NCBI GenBank assembly: GCA_029009515.1
Contig: JAQXJZ010000039.1
Location: 1-63,301 of the forward strand
DNA: 63,301 nt
Source: a bacterium
GTDB lineage: Bacteria > Bacillota > Clostridia > Christensenellales > Aristaeellaceae
Reading direction: 5' to 3'
Every line of letters starts with the position of its first letter. Position 1 is the first letter of the stretch. Positions 59,835-63,301 of this stretch are shown one piece after another. A model generated the notes under the pieces. That model was not told the DNA's origin, made no database searches, and saw only the letters and a program-made list of their open reading frames with translations. Position numbers and translations under genes: made by a program.

Positions 59835-60600
59835 AGTTGCCTGCTTCGGAAATGCAGTGCATGTGGGTCTGGGTCAGCAGGCGGAAGCCTTCAGCGCGTC
59901 CTTTCAGGCTGCGCAGGCCGAAGTCGATGGAGCGCAGCTGGAGATAGGTGCGCAGGGAGCCGGCTTCGGCTGAACCGGTGGGAAACTGGCTGGTGTGGCA
60001 ATCAAATATGCTTGAAAGTTGCTTTTGAAAATAACCATTGGTTTTGACATGCCGGTTGGGTTTGGCCGTCATGTAATAGGCGATGGCCTGCACGGGCGCG
60101 GTTTTGGCCTGAAAGGCGTTCATCGTGCCGGGATAGGGTGCGGCGCAGACAATCCGCCGCGCGGCTTCGCCCACGTTGAGATGATCAGCGTGGCATTCGC
60201 TGGTCACGCAGGGGTCGGGGGCAAGGACGAGATCCGGCTGGAAATTGCCGATGGTCTGCGCAATGCCGCGCATCAGCTCCTCCTGCGTATAGCCTGCGCC
60301 GTCGGGAAGCCCCAGAAAGCGCACATCGCTCACGCCCAGCACTTTGGCGGAGGTGATGGCTTCCTGTTTGCGGCGCTCGATCAGCTGATCGCCCTTCAGC
60401 TCCGTATGCCCGTCGCCGAAGCGGCCGTCGGTGCAGATGAGAAAGCACACGGTTTTGCCCATGGCTGCCAGCTTGGCAGCCGTTGCGCCCGCGCCGATTT
60501 CGATATCATCCGGATGCGGGCCGATGAACAGATACCGCTTAAAGGATTCCACTTTGGGAACTGGAACGGCAAATTTCAGCGCCAGACTTGTCAGACTCAT
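59833..60600 (-). CDS. PIG-L/LmbE family deacetylase
   Basis: A 255-residue zinc hydrolase: LFIGPHPDDIEIGAGATAAKL gives the H-P-D-D metal site and ADHLNVGEAA the third His. GLPDGAG and LAPDPCVTSECHADH are also family features. PIG-L enzymes remove acetyl groups from GlcNAc-bearing compounds, including bacillithiol and mycothiol precursors and exogenous N-acetyl glycosides. Its start overlaps the symporter stop (ATGA), so import and deacetylation are likely linked. The C-terminal ~70 residues are longer than in BshB. Confidence 0.88.
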   Translation of the reverse strand: MSLTSLALKFAVPVPKVESFKRYLFIGPHPDDIEIGAGATAAKLAAMGKTVCFLICTDGRFGDGHTELKGDQLIERRKQEAITSAKVLGVSDVRFLGLPDGAGYTQEELMRGIAQTIGNFQPDLVLAPDPCVTSECHADHLNVGEAARRIVCAAPYPGTMNAFQAKTAPVQAIAYYMTAKPNRHVKTNGYFQKQLSSIFDCHTSQFPTGSAEAGSLRTYLQLRSIDFGLRSLKGRAEGFRLLTQTHMHCISEAGN

Positions 60601-62078
60601 GCTTGGGCTTCCTTTCGTTTGGCCAGCTCCGCGCAGATGCGGTCATACTCCGGCTCGTCCAGATGGTAGTGCTTCTGGTAGAGAATGTGGGAGATGAGCA
60701 TGAGTGCGCAGGGCAGGATGGTCATGCACAGGAACAGGCCCATGGTCTGCCCGGGCTGCACGGTGCTGAGCACTTCGCCGATGGACGCCAGCTTTTCCGC
60801 CTCGGTGATGGTACCGGTGGATGCAGCGCTTTCCAGCGCGGAAATCTGGTTGGTGTAGGAGGTCACGCCGAACACGATGTAGCTCAGCGACGTGAGCGCC
60901 ACGATGAACGCCGAGGCCAGCTTGGTCAGGAACGGACGCAGGGAGGCGATGATGGCCTCATCGCGTTCGCCGTGCTTGTATTCATTGTATTCCACAGTGT
61001 TGATGATGGAGATCATCATGATCAGGTAGAAGCTGTACTGGCCGAAGTTGGAGGCCATGTAGCCCATGGTGATGGCCCAGAACTTGACCATGTTAACGGG
61101 CAGCAGCAATCCGGCGGCCAGCATCACGGCATATCCGCACAGCGAGATGACCATCATGATGCGCATGAGCTTTTTGCGCTGGATTTTGCGGCTGATGGCG
61201 GGGTAGAAGATCATCAGGAAGGCCGTGGCCATCACGCCTACCGTGCTGAACAGCGAGTACAGTCCGCCGCTGTAGCCAAAGTCCAGATAGATGTATGTGG
61301 AGCCAATACCCGCCAGCGTCAGGCCGTTGCCGATCTGCTGGATGAGGAAGATAAACGCAATCCACAAAAGCTGATCGTTGCCGGTGATGGTGGAGACGAT
61401 CTTTTTGAAGCTGATGGGCGGGGCTTTTTCCACCATGTCAGAGCGGTTTTCCTGCGCGCCAAAGATGGTGAAGCACAGAAACAGCGGCGCAAGAATGCAG
61501 ATGATGAGCGCAATGCGGCCATACGCCACCGCTGCGCTGCCGCCGATGGCCATCTCGCCCGTGGTGAACATGGGAATCAGCATGGAGGCCAGCGTGCCGC
61601 CAATGCCTGCAAACAGCGTGGCACGGGAGGTGAACTGGTTGCGCGCATCCGCATCCGAGCTTAGCGCGGCCACCACGCCCCAGTAGGAAATATCGTGCAT
61701 GGTGTAGGCCAGCGAATACAGGAAGTAAATGGCGCCAAAGAAGGCGATGAAGCTCCAGCCCTGCAGGGTGGAGTTGAACGCCAGATACACCACCACGCCG
61801 GAACACGCGATGCCAATGGCCAGCCACGGCTTGAACTTGCCGAAGCGGCTGCGCGTGCGCTCGATGATGTTGCCCATGACGGGATCGTTGAGCGCATCAA
61901 ACACGCGCGCCGCCACCATGATGGCCGTAATGGCCGAAAGCTGCGCCGCGGTCAGGCTGCGCGTGAACATGACATAGGTCAGCAGGAAGTTGGTAAACAG
62001 GCAGTAGAGCATATCCCTGCCCAGCGTGCCCAAAGGAAACATCCACAAATTCCGCTTTTTGCGCTTCAGTTCATCCAT
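60597..62078 (-). CDS. GPH-family sugar:cation symporter
   Basis: A 493-residue carrier with twelve membrane segments of the MelB/XynB glycoside-pentoside-hexuronide family: NDPVMGNIIERTRSRFGKFKPW is the cytoplasmic signature, with DISYWGVVAALSSDADAR and YNEYKHGERDEAIIASLRPF later. It imports a sugar or glycoside with H+ or Na+. Asp and Glu residues in helices 2 and 4 appear kept. GGGAGTGA precedes ATG 62078. The pairing with a PIG-L deacetylase suggests an N-acetylated substrate. Confidence 0.9.
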   Translation of the reverse strand: MDELKRKKRNLWMFPLGTLGRDMLYCLFTNFLLTYVMFTRSLTAAQLSAITAIMVAARVFDALNDPVMGNIIERTRSRFGKFKPWLAIGIACSGVVVYLAFNSTLQGWSFIAFFGAIYFLYSLAYTMHDISYWGVVAALSSDADARNQFTSRATLFAGIGGTLASMLIPMFTTGEMAIGGSAAVAYGRIALIICILAPLFLCFTIFGAQENRSDMVEKAPPISFKKIVSTITGNDQLLWIAFIFLIQQIGNGLTLAGIGSTYIYLDFGYSGGLYSLFSTVGVMATAFLMIFYPAISRKIQRKKLMRIMMVISLCGYAVMLAAGLLLPVNMVKFWAITMGYMASNFGQYSFYLIMMISIINTVEYNEYKHGERDEAIIASLRPFLTKLASAFIVALTSLSYIVFGVTSYTNQISALESAASTGTITEAEKLASIGEVLSTVQPGQTMGLFLCMTILPCALMLISHILYQKHYHLDEPEYDRICAELAKRKEAQA

Positions 62079-62110
62079 TGTTTTGTCACTCCCAGAAAAA
62101 AGCTACTGAC

Positions 62111-62140
62111 ATTTTACCATGAAACATCCCATAGATACAA
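62111..62140 (-). promoter_or_regulatory. Candidate promoter of the symporter-deacetylase pair
   Basis: On the minus strand TTGTAT (62135-62140) and TAAAAT (62111-62116) are spaced 18 bp apart, with TGG before the -10. Confidence 0.5.
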
Positions 62141-62143
62141 GCA

Positions 62144-62167
62144 AAGCCCGCACAAATGTGCGGGCTT
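62144..62167 (-). terminator. Intrinsic terminator of asnA
   Basis: On the minus strand AAGCCCGCACA and TGTGCGGGCTT form a perfect 11-bp stem with a 2-nt loop, followed by TGCTTG. It lies past the palindromic element after asnA. Confidence 0.7.
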
Positions 62168-62174
62168 AAAGAAT

Positions 62175-62229
62175 GGGATTCCAAAGGGCAAAGCCCTTTG
62201 GCAGTGGGTGTGGGAGGCAGAGCCTCCCA
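62175..62229 (-). repeat. Gene-end bipartite palindromic element, copy 5 (asnA)
   Basis: In the asnA sense direction: stem TGGGAGGC/GCCTCCCA (62211-62229), linker CACCCACTGCC, stem AAAGGGC/GCCCTTT (62183-62199), then GAATCCC (62175-62181). It starts 11 bp after the asnA stop. With copies 1 and 2 it is the most complete form. Confidence 0.8.
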
Positions 62230-62240
62230 CGTCGTTCCCC

Positions 62241-63248
62241 TTACAAAAGCGTAATCCCGGCCTCGCGGCATTTGCGCTGGGTGTCGGCGTCCCAGATGGA
62301 GGACTGCACTTCGCCGATGTGGGCCTTGCCCAGCAGCAGCATGCACAGGCGGCTCTGGCCGATACCGCCGCCGATGGTGAGGGGCAGCTCGCCGTCCAGC
62401 AGCATGCGGTGATAGGTGAGGCTGCGGCGCTCGTTGCAGCCGGCGGCGGCCAGCTGGCCGTCGAGGGTGCTGGAGTCCACGCGGATGCCCATGGAGCTGA
62501 GCTCGATGGAGCAGTCCAGCTGCGGGCAGTAGTAGAGCAGGTCGCCGTTGAGGTTCCAGTCGTCATAGTCAGGCGCGCGGCCGTCATGCGGCTGGCCGTT
62601 GGACAGCTTGTGGCCGATGCCGATGAGGAACGTAACCGGGTGCTCGCGCACAAACAGGTTTTCGCGCTCCTTGGGCGTCTTGTCCGGGTAGAGCTGCAAG
62701 AGCTCCTCCGTGGTGATGAAGGTGACCTCGCTGGGCAGCTGGGTGCGCAGCTTGGGATAGCGGCCGTTGACGATGAGCGACGCATCAGAAATGCACTGCA
62801 CGATGTTGCGCACGGTGTCCTTCAGGAAATGCAGGGTGCGCATATCGCGGGTGATGACGCGCTCCCAGTCCCACTGGTCGACGTAGATGGAGTGCAGGTT
62901 GTCCAGCTCCTCATCGCGGCGGATGGCGTTCATGTCGGTGTAGATGCCCTTGCCGGGATGGATATCGTAGCGGTAGAGCGCCATGCGCTTCCACTTGGCC
63001 AGCGAGTGCACCACCTGCGCGGTCATATCCGCAGCAGGAATATCGAAAGATACCGGACGCTCCACGCCGTTCAGGTCATCGTTGAGGCCGGTGGCGGGGT
63101 CTACGAACAGGGGCGCGGATACGCGCTTCAAATTCAGCGCCATCGCCAGATGATCCTGGAATGTGCGCTTGATCAGGCTGATGGCAGCCTGTGTTTCATA
63201 CAGAGACAGTTTCGGCTCGTAGCCTGCAGGAATCATGGTACGGTTCAT
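62241..63248 (-). CDS. asnA: Aspartate-ammonia ligase (asparagine synthetase A)
   Basis: A 335-residue class II-synthetase-like enzyme making asparagine from aspartate, ammonia and ATP: ETQAAISLIKRTFQDHL at the N-terminus, RVSAPLFVDPATGLNDDLNGVERPVSFD, LHSIYVDQWDWE, and GGGIGQSRLCMLLL near the C-terminus. Length is standard. GGAGGG precedes ATG 63248. Confidence 0.97.
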   Translation of the reverse strand: MNRTMIPAGYEPKLSLYETQAAISLIKRTFQDHLAMALNLKRVSAPLFVDPATGLNDDLNGVERPVSFDIPAADMTAQVVHSLAKWKRMALYRYDIHPGKGIYTDMNAIRRDEELDNLHSIYVDQWDWERVITRDMRTLHFLKDTVRNIVQCISDASLIVNGRYPKLRTQLPSEVTFITTEELLQLYPDKTPKERENLFVREHPVTFLIGIGHKLSNGQPHDGRAPDYDDWNLNGDLLYYCPQLDCSIELSSMGIRVDSSTLDGQLAAAGCNERRSLTYHRMLLDGELPLTIGGGIGQSRLCMLLLGKAHIGEVQSSIWDADTQRKCREAGITLL

Positions 63249-63288
63249 GTAGCATCCCTCCGGATGATGAATTCAAAAAAGCGCACCC

Positions 63289-63294
63289 ATTATA
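63289..63294 (-). promoter_or_regulatory. -10 box of the asnA promoter
   Basis: On the minus strand TATAAT lies 41 bp before the asnA start; the -35 region falls outside the window. Confidence 0.55.
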
Positions 63295-63301
63295 TCACAG
63301 A

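Noticed and set aside
59722-59973. Small plus-strand ORF after degV
   Set aside because: Runs through a terminator and into antisense of the deacetylase gene.

Overview
The window looks like chromosomal DNA of a Clostridia-type Firmicute: moderately high GC with strong GC3, probably a gut or rumen anaerobe. The evidence is a SpoIIE homologue, a Spo0A-like regulator, rubrerythrin, DegV, TSCPD and DUF378 proteins, strong GGAGG ribosome-binding sites, GTG/TTG starts, and an arabinose/arabinoxylan locus. I see no rRNA, tRNA, CRISPR array, insertion sequence or prophage. Species cannot be fixed from the sequence alone.

Layout. 0.1-2.4 kb: a truncated thiaminase I-like lipoprotein, divergent from a His-rich Cys/Asp-repeat secreted protein, an ECF sigma factor and an RsgI-like anti-sigma with a His-rich tail. 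2.5-5.9 kb: an NrtR-controlled NAD salvage operon (nrtR, pncA, a methyltransferase, pncB). 5.9-15.1 kb: housekeeping genes (rubrerythrin, HAD phosphatase, threonine synthase, a small P-loop NTPase, addB without addA, mnmE, a PHP phosphoesterase). 15.1-26.7 kb: araB-araA-araD, a peptidase E preceded by an unusual hairpin array, a LacI regulator divergent from a CUT1 ABC importer (binding protein and two permeases), and a GH51 arabinofuranosidase. Together these import arabino-oligosaccharides, cleave them and feed xylulose-5-phosphate to central metabolism.

26.8-31.2 kb: a tight three-gene unit of unknown role (single-pass membrane protein with a propeller-like ectodomain; secreted DUF3298/PT-linker/SH3-like protein; CbbX/SpoVK-type AAA+ ATPase). 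31.4-35.9 kb: pepT, an F420-ligase-like protein, a DEAD-box helicase, a TSCPD protein and a Cys-rich propeller protein. 36.0-39.9 kb: a sporulation-linked patch with DUF378, a Spo0A-like protein whose receiver lacks the phospho-acceptor, an FMN-binding membrane protein and SpoIIE.

40.7-58.0 kb: a ~17-kb minus-strand surface-polysaccharide operon reading from one strong promoter. It carries five glycosyltransferase genes plus a glycosyltransferase/pyruvyl-transferase fusion, an ABC-2 exporter, wecB, dTDP-rhamnose genes rfbC/B/D, an ATP-grasp enzyme, and a PP-loop protein with an exact QueC-type Cys motif. 58.3-63.3 kb: a MarR-DegV operon with a clear operator, a PIG-L deacetylase/GPH symporter pair, and asnA.

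Two kinds of non-coding structure stand out. First, five bipartite palindromic elements sit at the 3' ends of genes, all in the same orientation relative to the gene. Second, a run of perfect small hairpins punctuated by GTGAAG/CTTCAC lies between araD and the peptidase gene. The less conventional gene-level candidates are the AAA+ trio, the QueC-like protein in the polysaccharide operon, the non-phosphorylatable Spo0A-like regulator transcribed antisense to DUF378, and the His-rich ECF/anti-sigma module.
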